Source of the DNA: Candidatus Saccharimonadota bacterium
GTDB lineage: Bacteria > Patescibacteriota > Saccharimonadia > Saccharimonadales > Saccharimonadaceae
Length of the DNA stretch: 37,920 bases
Reading direction: 5' to 3'
Assembly (NCBI GenBank): GCA_017545595.1
Contig: JAFWLO010000011.1
Location: 1-37,920 of the forward strand
The notes under the pieces are model-generated. The model was not told the DNA's origin and did not search any database. It worked only from the letters and a program-made list of their open reading frames with translations. Positions 8,644 to 17,287 of this stretch are shown here, in pieces. Position 1 is the first letter of the stretch. The number at the start of each line of letters is the position of its first letter. Both the position numbers and the translations under genes were made by a program.

Positions 8644-9993
8644 ATGAATGTTTTGATTTTAGGGTATGGCCTCGAAGGAAAGTCTGTCGAAAACTATTTC
8701 AAAAACGACTCCATGCTTTTCGAGCACACGAATCTCGACATTCTCGATAATTTCAAAAAAGAAGAACTTCTTTTTAAAGATTATTCAAAATACGATTTGA
8801 TTTTCCGCACCCCTAGCATCCCCCCAAAATTCATTCCCGTCGAGCCGAAAAGACTCACGTCCGTCACAAAATTCTTTTTCGAAAACTCTCCCGCTCCCAT
8901 CATCGGTGTCACCGGAACGAAAGGGAAGGGAACTACTTGTTCTCTTATTAAGTCCCTTCTTAAAAATCTCCTTCCTCCCGAAAGAAACATTTACCTTGTC
9001 GGGAACATCGGCCTCCCCGCCCTCGATGTCCTTCCTGACTTAACGAAATCCGACGTAGTCATCTATGAGCTTTCCTCTTTTCAACTTTGGGACCTAGAAA
9101 AGTCCCCGAGTATTTCCGTCGTCCTCCGTATCGAACAGGACCATCTCGATGTTCACGAAAATTTTGAAGAATATCTCTCTGCGAAGAAAAACATCGTCAA
9201 ATTTCAAACTCCTTCCGACTTTTGTATTTATTTTAAAGATAACAAGAATACAAATTCTCTCGTAAAATCCTCTGCCTCGAAAAAACTCCCTTACCCTCTC
9301 TCTTCCTCAGAAAGGCCAGCCAACCTCGACGAACTTCTTTCCACCCTAAATATCCCGGGTGCCCACAACAAAGAAAACGCCGAATCTGCACTTCTTGCAA
9401 CTTTCGCATATTTTAAAAAATTTGAAAGTTACAAAGACTCCTTTGAGAATTTCCTATCTTCTCATTCTTCCGAAATAAAATCCGCTTTTTCTTCCTTCAA
9501 ACCCCTTCCTCATCACATCGAATTCGTTCGCGAACTTAATCAAATAAAATACTACGACGATTCTTTTTCAACCGTTCTCCCGAGTCTTGAAGCTGCAATA
9601 AAATCCTTTCCTAAAACCCCTCTCGTCCTCATCGCTGGCGGAAAAGACAAAGGTTTCGACCTCGCCCTCGTCAAACGCCTTATTTTCGACAATCCATACC
9701 TAATTAAGGCCGTTCTTATTGGCGAAACCGCTAATAAACTCGCCGACGGCGAAGACCCGGAAAAATACTTTCTCGCTGGAAACGACTTCGAAAAAGCTAT
9801 CCTCTCCGCAAAGTCCTTTGCCGAAGAAAAACTAGAAAGTGAAGAGTTAAACTCAGACACTTGTCTCATCGACGCAAAACCAAAAATCACCCCTCCCGTC
9901 GTCCTCCTCTCTCCTTGCGCCAGCTCTTTCGATATGTTCGAAAGTTATAAACAACGTGGTGACATTTTTAAACAAATCGTAAACAACTTTTAA
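8644..9993 (+). CDS. murD: UDP-N-acetylmuramoylalanine--D-glutamate ligase
   Basis: ATP-dependent cytoplasmic ligase that adds D-Glu to UDP-MurNAc-L-Ala in peptidoglycan precursor synthesis. From the ATG at 8644 (MNVLILGYGLEG) it has 449 residues, near the E. coli MurD length. Domain 1 is a Rossmann-like UDP-binding fold. The ATP loop is GVTGTKGKGTT, followed by GNIGLPALD and the MurD-type ELSSFQLWDL. The Lys of YLSAKKNI is in position to be the carbamylated magnesium ligand. The ligase C-terminal domain includes IAGGKDKGFDL. An in-frame upstream start at 8572 would overlap the M16 gene and lie before the promoter, so it was not used. prfB follows after four bases. MurC, MurE and MurF share the fold, but the motifs and length favour MurD. 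Confidence 0.88.
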   Translation: MNVLILGYGLEGKSVENYFKNDSMLFEHTNLDILDNFKKEELLFKDYSKYDLIFRTPSIPPKFIPVEPKRLTSVTKFFFENSPAPIIGVTGTKGKGTTCSLIKSLLKNLLPPERNIYLVGNIGLPALDVLPDLTKSDVVIYELSSFQLWDLEKSPSISVVLRIEQDHLDVHENFEEYLSAKKNIVKFQTPSDFCIYFKDNKNTNSLVKSSASKKLPYPLSSSERPANLDELLSTLNIPGAHNKENAESALLATFAYFKKFESYKDSFENFLSSHSSEIKSAFSSFKPLPHHIEFVRELNQIKYYDDSFSTVLPSLEAAIKSFPKTPLVLIAGGKDKGFDLALVKRLIFDNPYLIKAVLIGETANKLADGEDPEKYFLAGNDFEKAILSAKSFAEEKLESEELNSDTCLIDAKPKITPPVVLLSPCASSFDMFESYKQRGDIFKQIVNNF

Positions 9994-9997
9994 CAAA

Positions 9998-11068
9998 ATG
10001 GAAGAATTAAAGTCTCAAGTAAAGTCTCTAAAAGAAAATCTCAATCAAGTTTGGAAAAAACTAGATCTCGACAGAAAGATGTCAGAAAAACAACTTCTAG
10101 AACAAGAAGTGTCGAAGTCTGAGTTATGGAACAATCCCGCCGAGGCTAAGAAAAAAACCGAAGCCTTCGCCAACCTTTCATCCGAACTGGAACCCTGGAT
10201 TCTTCTAAAAACCCAACTTTCCGATGCCGACGAGCTTATCGAGCTCGGCGGGGAAGACCTAAAGTCCGAAATAAAAGATCAGCTCGATACTCTCGAAACT
10301 ACCCTCTCAAATCTAAAAAAATCTCTACGTTTTACTGGAGAATACGACAAAAACGATGCTATTCTCCGTATTACCGCCGGAGTTGGTGGAACCGAAGCCA
10401 TGGACTGGTCAGGAATGTTAGAGCGAATGTACCTAAGATTTTTCGAAAAAAATAATTTCAAAGCTACAAAAATCGAAAGAACCGTCGGTGAAGAAGCCGG
10501 AATAAAAACCGCCGTTTATGAAGTAAAAGGTAAAAACGCTTATGGCACCTTAAAGTCCGAACATGGAGTCCATCGTCTCGTCCGCCTCAGTCCTTTTAAT
10601 GCCGATAACCTCCGCCAAACTTCATTTTCGCTCGTCGAAATCCTCCCCGTCATCAAAGCCGACGATAACATCGAGATTGACGAAAAAGATTTACGTATCG
10701 ACGTTTATCATTCCGGAGGACACGGGGGTCAATCCGTAAACACAACTAACTCCGCCGTTCGCATCACCCATCTCCCAACAAACACCGTCGTCGCAATCCA
10801 AAACGAACGTTCTCAACTTCAAAACAAAGAAAAAGCCATGGAAATTCTCCGCGGAAAACTTATCCAAATGAAACTCGAACAACACGCCGAGTCCATCAAC
10901 AAACTTCGCGCCGGCGAATCAGCAAAATGGGGGCAACAAATCCGCAATTACGTCCTCCAACCATATCGCCTCGTAAAAGACACTCGCACGAAACACGAAG
11001 AAACCGACGTTGACTCTGTTTTGAACGGAAATATCATGCCTTTCATTGATGCTTTTTTAGAGTCCTAG
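9998..11068 (+). CDS. prfB: Peptide chain release factor 2
   Basis: Releases the finished protein at UGA and UAA stops. The 356-residue protein has an N-terminal helical domain, the codon-recognition tripeptide Ser-Pro-Phe (198-200), which marks RF2 rather than RF1 (Pro-x-Thr), and the universal GGQ loop (243-245) that triggers peptidyl-tRNA hydrolysis. The reading frame is continuous: there is no in-frame UGA or slippery site near codon 25, so the autoregulatory frameshift of E. coli and Bacillus prfB is absent. The ATG lies four bases after the murD stop with no clear Shine-Dalgarno site, suggesting coupling to murD. Its presence, with several genes ending in TGA, indicates that UGA is a stop codon in this organism. 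Confidence 0.96.
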   Translation: MEELKSQVKSLKENLNQVWKKLDLDRKMSEKQLLEQEVSKSELWNNPAEAKKKTEAFANLSSELEPWILLKTQLSDADELIELGGEDLKSEIKDQLDTLETTLSNLKKSLRFTGEYDKNDAILRITAGVGGTEAMDWSGMLERMYLRFFEKNNFKATKIERTVGEEAGIKTAVYEVKGKNAYGTLKSEHGVHRLVRLSPFNADNLRQTSFSLVEILPVIKADDNIEIDEKDLRIDVYHSGGHGGQSVNTTNSAVRITHLPTNTVVAIQNERSQLQNKEKAMEILRGKLIQMKLEQHAESINKLRAGESAKWGQQIRNYVLQPYRLVKDTRTKHEETDVDSVLNGNIMPFIDAFLES

Positions 11069-11069
11069 C

Positions 11070-11098
11070 TTGTTTATCATTTTTTCTTATGCTAAAAT
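11070..11098 (+). promoter_or_regulatory. Promoter, leaderless start of ftsE
   Basis: -35 TTGTTT (11070-11075), 17-base spacer, extended -10 TGC-TAAAAT (hexamer 11093-11098), then six bases to the ATG at 11105. There is no ribosome-binding site. The -35 begins two bases after the prfB stop. Confidence 0.7.
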
Positions 11099-11104
11099 AA
11101 TGTC

Positions 11105-11872
11105 ATGATTCTACTTGATCGAGTGACAAAGATCTATTCCGGCGACGAAAAGCCCGCCCTAGATGACGTCTCCCTTCACATCGAGCCAAATGATTTTGTT
11201 TTTCTCGTCGGAAAGTCTGGTGCAGGAAAGTCCACACTCATCAAAATGATTACCAAAGAAGAATCCCCCTCTTCCGGAAAAATCGTCGTCGGCGGAATCG
11301 ATCTCGACTATGTTAAGCGTCGGCACATTCCTCATTATCGCCGTCGTCTTGGCGTTGTTTTTCAAGATTTCAAACTCCTCCCCCGCCGAACTGTTTACGA
11401 AAACGTCGCTTTCGCCCTCGAAATCGCTGGCATGAGCACTCGCGACATCAAACACACCGTCCCGAAAGTCCTCGAACTCGTCGGGCTTCTCGAACAAGCT
11501 AATAAATTCCCATCCCAACTCGCCGGAGGACAGCAGCAACGCGTCTCTATCGCCCGTTCAGTCGCTCGCCAACCCAAAATCCTCATCGCCGACGAGCCGA
11601 CCGCAAACCTCGACAAGACAACTTCAACGGAGATTATCAACCTCCTCCAACGCATCAACGATCTTGGAACAACGGTTCTCGTCACAACCCACAACGAAAA
11701 CATCGTAAATAACCTCGGCAAACGCGTCGTAACCTTAAAAGGGGGTCGAATCGTTGCCGACCAAAAAACCAACGGAATCTACAGGCTCGATGGAGAAGCC
11801 GAAACCCTCTACGACAACTCTCCAAAAGCCCCCGGCTTTAAATCAAAACCCAAACGAGAACAAAAACAATGA
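11105..11872 (+). CDS. ftsE: Cell-division ABC ATPase FtsE
   Basis: ATPase of the FtsEX complex, which in other bacteria transmits a division signal across the membrane to activate peptidoglycan hydrolases rather than moving a solute. The 255 residues contain Walker A GKSGAGKST (36-44), the ABC signature LAGGQQQRV (139-147) and Walker B ILIADEP (159-165) with catalytic Glu164, followed by ANLD and the H-loop TTHNE. The early FQDFKLLPRRTVYENV segment is typical of FtsE. A Lys-rich tail of about 30 residues extends past the usual end (E. coli FtsE has 222 residues). Its stop overlaps the ftsX start (ATGA), so the subunits are translationally coupled. Confidence 0.95.
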   Translation: MILLDRVTKIYSGDEKPALDDVSLHIEPNDFVFLVGKSGAGKSTLIKMITKEESPSSGKIVVGGIDLDYVKRRHIPHYRRRLGVVFQDFKLLPRRTVYENVAFALEIAGMSTRDIKHTVPKVLELVGLLEQANKFPSQLAGGQQQRVSIARSVARQPKILIADEPTANLDKTTSTEIINLLQRINDLGTTVLVTTHNENIVNNLGKRVVTLKGGRIVADQKTNGIYRLDGEAETLYDNSPKAPGFKSKPKREQKQ

Positions 11873-12897
11873 AATCAAGCGCCGAACGAAAAATCACCAA
11901 AAAACACTTAAAAACCCTCACTAAAAACGGACATAAAAAACTTCTCCGAAATACTACTCGTGTCGTTAAATACGGCACAATAAATTTCGGAAGAAACATT
12001 TGGCTCTCAACCGCCGCTTCACTGATTATGACCTTAACGCTAATCATCCTCGCCGTTACTCTCGTCGCTAGCGTTGTTTTAAACGAGACAGCTGAAGCCA
12101 TGAAAAACAAAATTGACATCACTCTCTTCTTTGCGCCTGAAACCGAACCTAGTGCTCTCGCTCGTATGAAACAAAAAATCTCCGCCGATCCAAACGTAAA
12201 GTCCGTAGAAGTTCGAACCAGCGAACAAGAATACGAAAATTTCCTCATAGAAAACTCCGACAATGCTCTCCTTATCGAAACTCTCGAAGATCCCGAGATG
12301 AATATGCGTGAAACAATGATAGCGACCATGCAGTCCACTATGCGTCTAAAAGTTTATGACACCGAAAACCTCGATTCGATAAAATCCTTAGTTGCCTCTG
12401 ATATTGATTTTGTTAAAAATCTCGACAAAAACGAAGAACCAACATACGACGTAAACAAAAACGAAATCGCAACAATAACACGCTGGGCCAACATCGCAAG
12501 AACGGGCGGAGTCGTTCTCTCCGGAATCTTCATAGTAATTTCTATTCTTGTCATCTTCAACACAATCCGCATGGCAATTTTTTCTCGACGCGAAGAAATC
12601 TACATGATGAAACTCGTCGGCGCCGACAAAGATTTTATCCGTGGCCCATTTCTCGTCGAAGCTCAGCTCTGCGGTATCATCTCCGGAGTTATCTCATTTA
12701 TCGTAAGCTATATCGGATATAGATTTATGGAACCAAAACTCGTTGCATACGGAATTAACATGTCAACAGTTTCCAACATTTTAGATTCTAATAAAATAAT
12801 ATATGTCGTAATCGCAATGATTGTAGCGGGAATGCTTATCGGAACCATTTCCGCCCGTCTCGCCGTTCATAAATACATGAGAAACCCTGCTAAATAA
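11869..12897 (+). CDS. ftsX: Cell-division ABC transporter permease-like protein FtsX
   Basis: Membrane partner of FtsE. The 342 residues show a basic cytoplasmic N-terminus (1-43), a first helix (44-71), an extracellular domain of about 140 residues containing the LFFAPETEPSALARMKQKI segment, and three further helices (about 213-234, 268-287 and 311-332); this is the standard four-helix FtsX layout. The cytoplasmic loop REEIYMMKLVGAD (241-253) is the conserved coupling segment facing FtsE. The extracellular loop is the part expected to touch the hydrolase coil. The gene overlaps ftsE by four bases, and the next gene encodes a coiled-coil CHAP hydrolase, which suits a Streptococcus-like FtsEX-PcsB arrangement. 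Confidence 0.93.
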   Translation: MKSSAERKITKKHLKTLTKNGHKKLLRNTTRVVKYGTINFGRNIWLSTAASLIMTLTLIILAVTLVASVVLNETAEAMKNKIDITLFFAPETEPSALARMKQKISADPNVKSVEVRTSEQEYENFLIENSDNALLIETLEDPEMNMRETMIATMQSTMRLKVYDTENLDSIKSLVASDIDFVKNLDKNEEPTYDVNKNEIATITRWANIARTGGVVLSGIFIVISILVIFNTIRMAIFSRREEIYMMKLVGADKDFIRGPFLVEAQLCGIISGVISFIVSYIGYRFMEPKLVAYGINMSTVSNILDSNKIIYVVIAMIVAGMLIGTISARLAVHKYMRNPAK

Positions 12898-12908
12898 TTT
12901 TCTAGCTG

Positions 12909-12937
12909 TTGCAATTCTGTGCAAAACGTATTATTAT
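12909..12937 (+). promoter_or_regulatory. Promoter, leaderless start of CHAP hydrolase gene
   Basis: -35 TTGCAA (12909-12914), 17-base spacer, -10 TATTAT (12932-12937), then six bases to the ATG at 12944. No Shine-Dalgarno site. Confidence 0.65.
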
Positions 12938-12943
12938 ATATAC

Positions 12944-14068
12944 ATGAGCGGTTTCAAAAAACTAAAAATCCTAATCCTATCTGGCATCCTTTCTATTAGT
13001 GCTGTTTTTTCCGCTAGTTTAAACGCTCACGCCACCAATTACTGCATAACCGACGAATGTAAAGCCGCCGAAGCCGCCGAAATCAACGCCCAACAAAAAG
13101 CCACCGAAGCCGCTTCTAAAGCTCAAGATCTCGAATCCGTCATTCAGGGTCTCGAGCTCGACATCTACGCGCTCGAAGCTAAAATTGCCTCAAACGAAGC
13201 CCTAGCTGAAGACATTAAGTCTAAGATAGAAGCAAACAACACCAAGCTCGAAATCCAAAAATCCGCTTTAGCCTCGCTCCTTGTCGATACATATTTCGAG
13301 TCCAACCCTGATACGATTATGCTCCTCGCCAGTTCTAGCTCTATTTCCGACCTCACCGAACGCGAATCTCGCGCCGAAACCGTCCAGTCTCAAATCAATC
13401 TCTCCGCAAAAAACATCAAAGCCATCAAGCTCGAACTCGAAGAGCAAAAAGCCGAAGTTGACCGTCTCCTCGAAAATCAAAACAACCAGCGCGAAGAAAT
13501 AAACCGCAAACGCGTCGAACAAAACAACCTTCTCGCCAAATATAAAGACAACGCCGAAGCATACTCCGCCGAAGCAGAAGAAGCAAGAAAAGCCAAACAA
13601 GAACAAATCCAAGCCTATATCAACCAGCTCAACAGCTACGCCGGTGGCGGAATTATCACAGAACCTGGCCTAAACTCTTATCCTTACGCCGGAAGTTGCC
13701 CCGGCCTAAACTGGCGCTATACCCTCGCCGGATACAGCGGAGATAACCGATTTGGTGGATATTATTGCGAATGCGTCAGCTACGCTGCCTGGAAAGTTTA
13801 CGAATACTGGGGTCGCTCTCTTTATTGGGGCGACGCGAACGAATGGGGCTGGCGCGCCTCAAACTCCGGCTTCAGAGTCGACAACATTCCCGAAGCGCAT
13901 ACGGTGGGCTATTACACTAACAGCGCATGGGGTCACGTTGTTTGGGTCGAAAGCGTAAACGCGGACGGAACCATTAACTATTCCGAATACAACGGAGCAT
14001 ACACTGCCGACTTTTCCTATAGAACCGGCGTCAGCGCAAGCATCTTTTCTTACATTCATTTTGACTAA
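12944..14068 (+). CDS. Secreted coiled-coil CHAP-domain peptidoglycan hydrolase, PcsB-like
   Basis: Probable cell-wall hydrolase controlled by FtsEX. The 374 residues begin with a signal peptide (1-30, ending AHA) and continue as a long Ala/Glu/Lys-rich coiled coil (about 38-230), interrupted near 120-140 by the LLASSSSISDL-type hinge known from PcsB/CwlO coils. After a Gly-rich linker (233-236) comes a CHAP domain (about 245-374). The catalytic pair is Cys277 in ECVSYAAW and His331 in WGHVVWVE, with a polar third residue probably in INYSEYN. CHAP enzymes act as amidases or endopeptidases on the stem peptide; which applies here cannot be read from sequence. Its place directly after ftsEX and its coil plus catalytic domain design support activation through FtsX. 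Calling it PcsB is by architecture, not proven orthology. Confidence 0.9.
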   Translation: MSGFKKLKILILSGILSISAVFSASLNAHATNYCITDECKAAEAAEINAQQKATEAASKAQDLESVIQGLELDIYALEAKIASNEALAEDIKSKIEANNTKLEIQKSALASLLVDTYFESNPDTIMLLASSSSISDLTERESRAETVQSQINLSAKNIKAIKLELEEQKAEVDRLLENQNNQREEINRKRVEQNNLLAKYKDNAEAYSAEAEEARKAKQEQIQAYINQLNSYAGGGIITEPGLNSYPYAGSCPGLNWRYTLAGYSGDNRFGGYYCECVSYAAWKVYEYWGRSLYWGDANEWGWRASNSGFRVDNIPEAHTVGYYTNSAWGHVVWVESVNADGTINYSEYNGAYTADFSYRTGVSASIFSYIHFD

Positions 14069-14146
14069 GCCATAGGTCAAAAGCGAAAAGAACCAAAAAA
14101 AACAAAACACAGAAACGAACTCCAATTCACACAAATCCCCATTTAA

Positions 14147-14155
14147 TGCTATAAT
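14147..14155 (+). promoter_or_regulatory. Extended -10 promoter, leaderless start of S41 protease gene
   Basis: TGC-TATAAT (hexamer 14150-14155), six bases before the ATG at 14162. The 93-base intergenic region before the ATG is A-rich and shows no terminator hairpin or small RNA. Confidence 0.75.
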
Positions 14156-14161
14156 ATAATT

Positions 14162-15349
14162 ATGTCAAAAACCGAATGGAAAGAACAAAAGATCAAACTT
14201 TCCAGCGCAATTGTCTGCGCGGTACTTTTCCTTGTTGCCGGCTTTGCCGTCGGAGTTAAATGGAATAGTTATTCTCCTTATCTCGGCGGAAAAATATCTT
14301 CCGACAAGTCCATCTCATGGAGCGAACTTAACGAAGTTTACAACACCTTAGCTTCTAACTACGACGGAGATTTCGAGAAATCCGACATTATCGAAGGCGC
14401 AAAGAAAGGCCTCGTTGAAGCCGTTGGCGACCAATACACCGTCTATATGACAAAAGACGAAACAGCCGAATTTAACAAATCCCTCCATGGCGACGTCGGT
14501 GCCGGAGTTGGCATAGAAATCGGCTTTCGAGACGATTATACTCGTGTTATTCGCACCCTCCCCGACAATCCCGCGAAAGAAGCTGGCGTTCTCGCCGGTG
14601 ACATCATCTACAAAATTGATGACGAAGAAGTCTATACATGGGAAACCGACGAAATCGCGACAAAACTCCGGGGCTCCGCCGGAACAAACGTCGAACTGAC
14701 CGTCGTCCGAGATGGCGAAGAAAAAACCTTCGAAATGACCCGCGAAACAATCAACAACGTCTCTGCCTATTACGATTTTAAAGGAAACGACACCGCCGTC
14801 ATCACCCTTACACGTTTCGACGTTGACACCGGAACAATGGTTGAAAGTTTCGCAGACGATATTCTGAATCATGGCGTCAAAAAAATTATCCTAGACCTCC
14901 GTGGAAACGGTGGCGGCTACGTCAGCGCAGCTCGAGATTTACTTAGCCTTTGGCTTGACGGAGAAAAAATCCTCATACAAAAATCCAAGCTCTCCCCAAC
15001 AGAAGATTTAACATATTCTCTAAAAAACAAAGCCCTCTTCGCAAATACTAAAACTATTATTCTCGTCAACGGGAACACAGCTTCGGCCTCTGAAATCGTC
15101 GCTGGAGCTCTAAAAGACTATGGAAAAGCTACTATTATTGGTGAAACGACCTTTGGAAAAGGCGTTGTCCAAAACGTGGAAAACCTTTCAGACGGAACCA
15201 CTCTAAAAGTCACTTCCGCCCACTGGTTTACTCCCCTCGGAAACACCATCAACCAAACCGGAATCACCCCCGATAAAGAAGTCATAAACACCTATGACGA
15301 CACAAACCATTCTCGCGACCCTCAGATGGATGCCGCTCTTGCATATTAA
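14162..15349 (+). CDS. S41 carboxyl-terminal processing peptidase (CtpA/CtpB-like)
   Basis: Membrane-anchored serine protease of 395 residues. It has an N-terminal signal anchor (about 15-34), a helical region, a PDZ domain (about 105-195; VGIEIGFRDDYTRVIRTL, then GVLAGDIIYKIDDEEV) that gates substrate access, and the S41 core. The catalytic dyad is Ser308 in the TASASE motif and Lys333 in FGKGVVQ, separated by 25 residues as in the characterised family. ILDLRGNGGG (243-252) is the conserved core strand and turn. The active site would face outside the membrane. In Bacillus the ctpB gene also lies just after ftsE-ftsX, so trimming of wall enzymes or envelope proteins is a reasonable but unproven role. 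Confidence 0.93.
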   Translation: MSKTEWKEQKIKLSSAIVCAVLFLVAGFAVGVKWNSYSPYLGGKISSDKSISWSELNEVYNTLASNYDGDFEKSDIIEGAKKGLVEAVGDQYTVYMTKDETAEFNKSLHGDVGAGVGIEIGFRDDYTRVIRTLPDNPAKEAGVLAGDIIYKIDDEEVYTWETDEIATKLRGSAGTNVELTVVRDGEEKTFEMTRETINNVSAYYDFKGNDTAVITLTRFDVDTGTMVESFADDILNHGVKKIILDLRGNGGGYVSAARDLLSLWLDGEKILIQKSKLSPTEDLTYSLKNKALFANTKTIILVNGNTASASEIVAGALKDYGKATIIGETTFGKGVVQNVENLSDGTTLKVTSAHWFTPLGNTINQTGITPDKEVINTYDDTNHSRDPQMDAALAY

Positions 15350-15359
15350 CCTCTATATA

Positions 15360-15368
15360 TGATATAAT
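15360..15368 (+). promoter_or_regulatory. Extended -10 promoter, leaderless start of G5/3D gene
   Basis: TGA-TATAAT (hexamer 15363-15368), six bases before the ATG at 15375, and ten bases after the protease gene ends. No Shine-Dalgarno site. Confidence 0.75.
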
Positions 15369-15374
15369 TAAAGA

Positions 15375-16463
15375 ATGAGGACAATCCTGAAGTCCAACAA
15401 TTTTCTCTATTATTTCTGTGTTTTTTTGTTCAGTATTTTTTTTATTTTAACAATTATTTTTATGCCAAAAACCTTCGCAAGCGACGAAGAATCCTTCGAA
15501 GATGAAGAACATTCTTACGTCCTCTCTTCCTCTGAACATTTTGTAACCGTCTTCGATAACGGAACCAAAAAAACCGTAAAAACCGAAGCTAAGACTGTCG
15601 AAGAGCTTCTTTCTCGCCTAAGTATTCCTCTTTCCTCGACCGACACGGTCTCCCCATCCTTAGATACAGAAATCGACGCAGACCACTTCTTCATCAACAT
15701 CTATCGTTCTCGTCCCGTCCTTGTTCTTGATGGCGCCGTTTCTAAAGTTATTGACGTCTCCTCTTACGACCCCCTAACCGCCCTCCGTTCTGCGGGCTTC
15801 ACAATTTACGACGAAGATAAACTAGAAGTTGCTTCCATAGAAAACTTCCTCGAATCCGGCTTTACCTCCGCCTATAAAATCGTCCGCGGAGATGGCCAAA
15901 CTTCAACTGAAGAAGAAGATCTCCCCTTCGAGACCGAAACTATAACCGACTACGACATTCCCTCCGGTTCCGAACAAGTTAAACAACTCGGCGAGCTCGG
16001 AAAAGTCAAGAAAGTTTATAAAGTTCGAACTGTCAACGGCGAAGTCGTCGAAAAAGAGCTCATTAGTGAAGAAGTTATTCGCGCCCCAAAAAACCGTATC
16101 GTCGCCATCGGCGCCACTAAAATCAGCGCTTCTCCCCTCACTCCTTCAATGGGAAGAAATCGTTACACTTCTACGAATCTTAGCGGCCAGACTGTTGAAC
16201 GTCAAGAAACCTTCTATGACCTCCCGATGAGTGGGGTTATGGCTTATTGCGGAAAGTCCAGCTACACCGTCCGCGAAGACGGCGCAAAAATCGACGACGA
16301 GGGTTTCGTTATAGTTGCCGCTGAACTCTCCCGCTACCCCCGCTGCTCTGTCGTTGAAACCTCTCTAGGAAAAGGGAAAGTTTACGATACTGGCGGATTC
16401 GCCGCGACAAACCCCGAACAATTCGACCTAGCAACCGACTGGACAAACCGAAACGGAATCTAA
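15375..16463 (+). CDS. G5 and 3D-domain cell-wall protein, YabE/Rpf2-like
   Basis: Surface protein of 362 residues, probably acting on or binding peptidoglycan. It has an N-terminal membrane segment (about 9-30), two ubiquitin-like DUF348 repeats (about 54-104 and 107-152), a G5 domain (about 180-247, ending VEKELISEEVIRAPKNRIVAIGA) and a C-terminal 3D-type double-psi beta-barrel (about 285-362) with the YDTGGFA signature (337-343) and FDLATDW. The first of the three Asp residues that name the 3D domain appears replaced by Glu in VAAEL. In YabE/Rpf2 proteins this barrel is tied to muralytic activity. The gene ends in TAATG overlapping rsmA; in Bacillus yabE likewise lies beside ksgA, with rnmV between them. 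Activity is inferred. Confidence 0.85.
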   Translation: MRTILKSNNFLYYFCVFLFSIFFILTIIFMPKTFASDEESFEDEEHSYVLSSSEHFVTVFDNGTKKTVKTEAKTVEELLSRLSIPLSSTDTVSPSLDTEIDADHFFINIYRSRPVLVLDGAVSKVIDVSSYDPLTALRSAGFTIYDEDKLEVASIENFLESGFTSAYKIVRGDGQTSTEEEDLPFETETITDYDIPSGSEQVKQLGELGKVKKVYKVRTVNGEVVEKELISEEVIRAPKNRIVAIGATKISASPLTPSMGRNRYTSTNLSGQTVERQETFYDLPMSGVMAYCGKSSYTVREDGAKIDDEGFVIVAAELSRYPRCSVVETSLGKGKVYDTGGFAATNPEQFDLATDWTNRNGI

Positions 16464-17248
16464 TGAAAAACAAAAAATCTCTCGGCCAAAATTGGCTAAA
16501 AGACCGCGCTATCCTCGAACAAATCGCAGACATCTCCGCCGACCTCCCAGAAGATTTCCTAGACAAAAATCTAGTCTGCTTAGAAATCGGCCCTGGCCTC
16601 GGAACCTTAACGTCCAGCCTTCTCAAACACTTCGATAAAGTCATTGCAGTCGAGTTTGACGAATCTCTCGCAAAAAACCTTCCAAATTCTTTCCCCGGAA
16701 AAAACCTCGAAGTCGTGAACTCTGACATCCTTGAGTTTGACCTTGCAAAACTCCCTTCCCCCTATGTTGTAGCTGGGAATATCCCATACTACATCACCAC
16801 TCCTATCCTCAAAAAACTTCTCACCCCTCTGAACAAACCCGAAAAAATCACCCTCCTCGTTCAAAAAGAAGTTGCCGAGAAAATCGGGAACCCGAAAGAA
16901 AGCTCATCTTTAAGTCTTTTTGTCGAAAACCTCGCAGAAATCTCCCTCGGCCCAGTCGTAAAAAGGGAATTATTTACCCCCGCCCCCAAAGTCGACTCTC
17001 AAGTCCTCGTTCTCACCCCGCGCCCTCAAAAAAAGTATGACAAATCTACCGAAGTTATCGACTTAATCGTTAAAGCCTTCAAAAACCCTCGAAAGAAGCT
17101 CGCAACAAACCTCTCAGGCTACAATAACTATTCAAAACAAGAAATAGAAACAATCCTCTCTTCTTTAAAGATCAACAAAAACGCACGCCCTTCCGATTTA
17201 AATCTCGATAATTACGCTACGCTTGCTAAATCCCTCAAAAAAAGGTAA
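16463..17248 (+). CDS. rsmA: 16S rRNA adenine dimethyltransferase RsmA (KsgA)
   Basis: Uses S-adenosylmethionine to dimethylate the two adjacent adenines in helix 45 of 16S rRNA, a late 30S assembly check. The 261 residues are family length. Visible motifs are the N-terminal LGQNW(L) (7-12), SAM-binding motif I EIGPGLG (41-47), the acidic ribose contact VEFDE (63-67) and catalytic motif IV NIPYY (106-110). The C-terminal helical domain includes KAFKNPRKKLATNL, the basic rRNA-binding segment. The start codon shares bases with the stop of the preceding G5/3D gene (TAATG), so translation is probably coupled and the gene is transcribed from that gene's promoter. Confidence 0.96.
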   Translation: MKNKKSLGQNWLKDRAILEQIADISADLPEDFLDKNLVCLEIGPGLGTLTSSLLKHFDKVIAVEFDESLAKNLPNSFPGKNLEVVNSDILEFDLAKLPSPYVVAGNIPYYITTPILKKLLTPLNKPEKITLLVQKEVAEKIGNPKESSSLSLFVENLAEISLGPVVKRELFTPAPKVDSQVLVLTPRPQKKYDKSTEVIDLIVKAFKNPRKKLATNLSGYNNYSKQEIETILSSLKINKNARPSDLNLDNYATLAKSLKKR

Positions 17249-17275
17249 AATAATTATAAGTTTCATATCAATAAC

Positions 17276-17281
17276 GGAGAG
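17276..17281 (+). promoter_or_regulatory. Shine-Dalgarno site of the proline-rich protein gene
   Basis: GGAGAG six bases before the ATG at 17288. A possible -10 TAAAAT lies at 17246-17251, overlapping the rsmA stop, which would give a leader of about 30 bases; this promoter is weaker than others in the window. Confidence 0.5.
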
Positions 17282-17287
17282 AAGAAA

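Noticed and set aside
8572-8644. Longer N-terminus for murD
   Set aside because: It overlaps the M16 gene, lies upstream of the promoter and does not resemble MurD.
14069-14161. Intergenic region checked for a tRNA or small RNA
   Set aside because: It is A-rich without a cloverleaf or stable hairpin; it holds only the S41 protease promoter.
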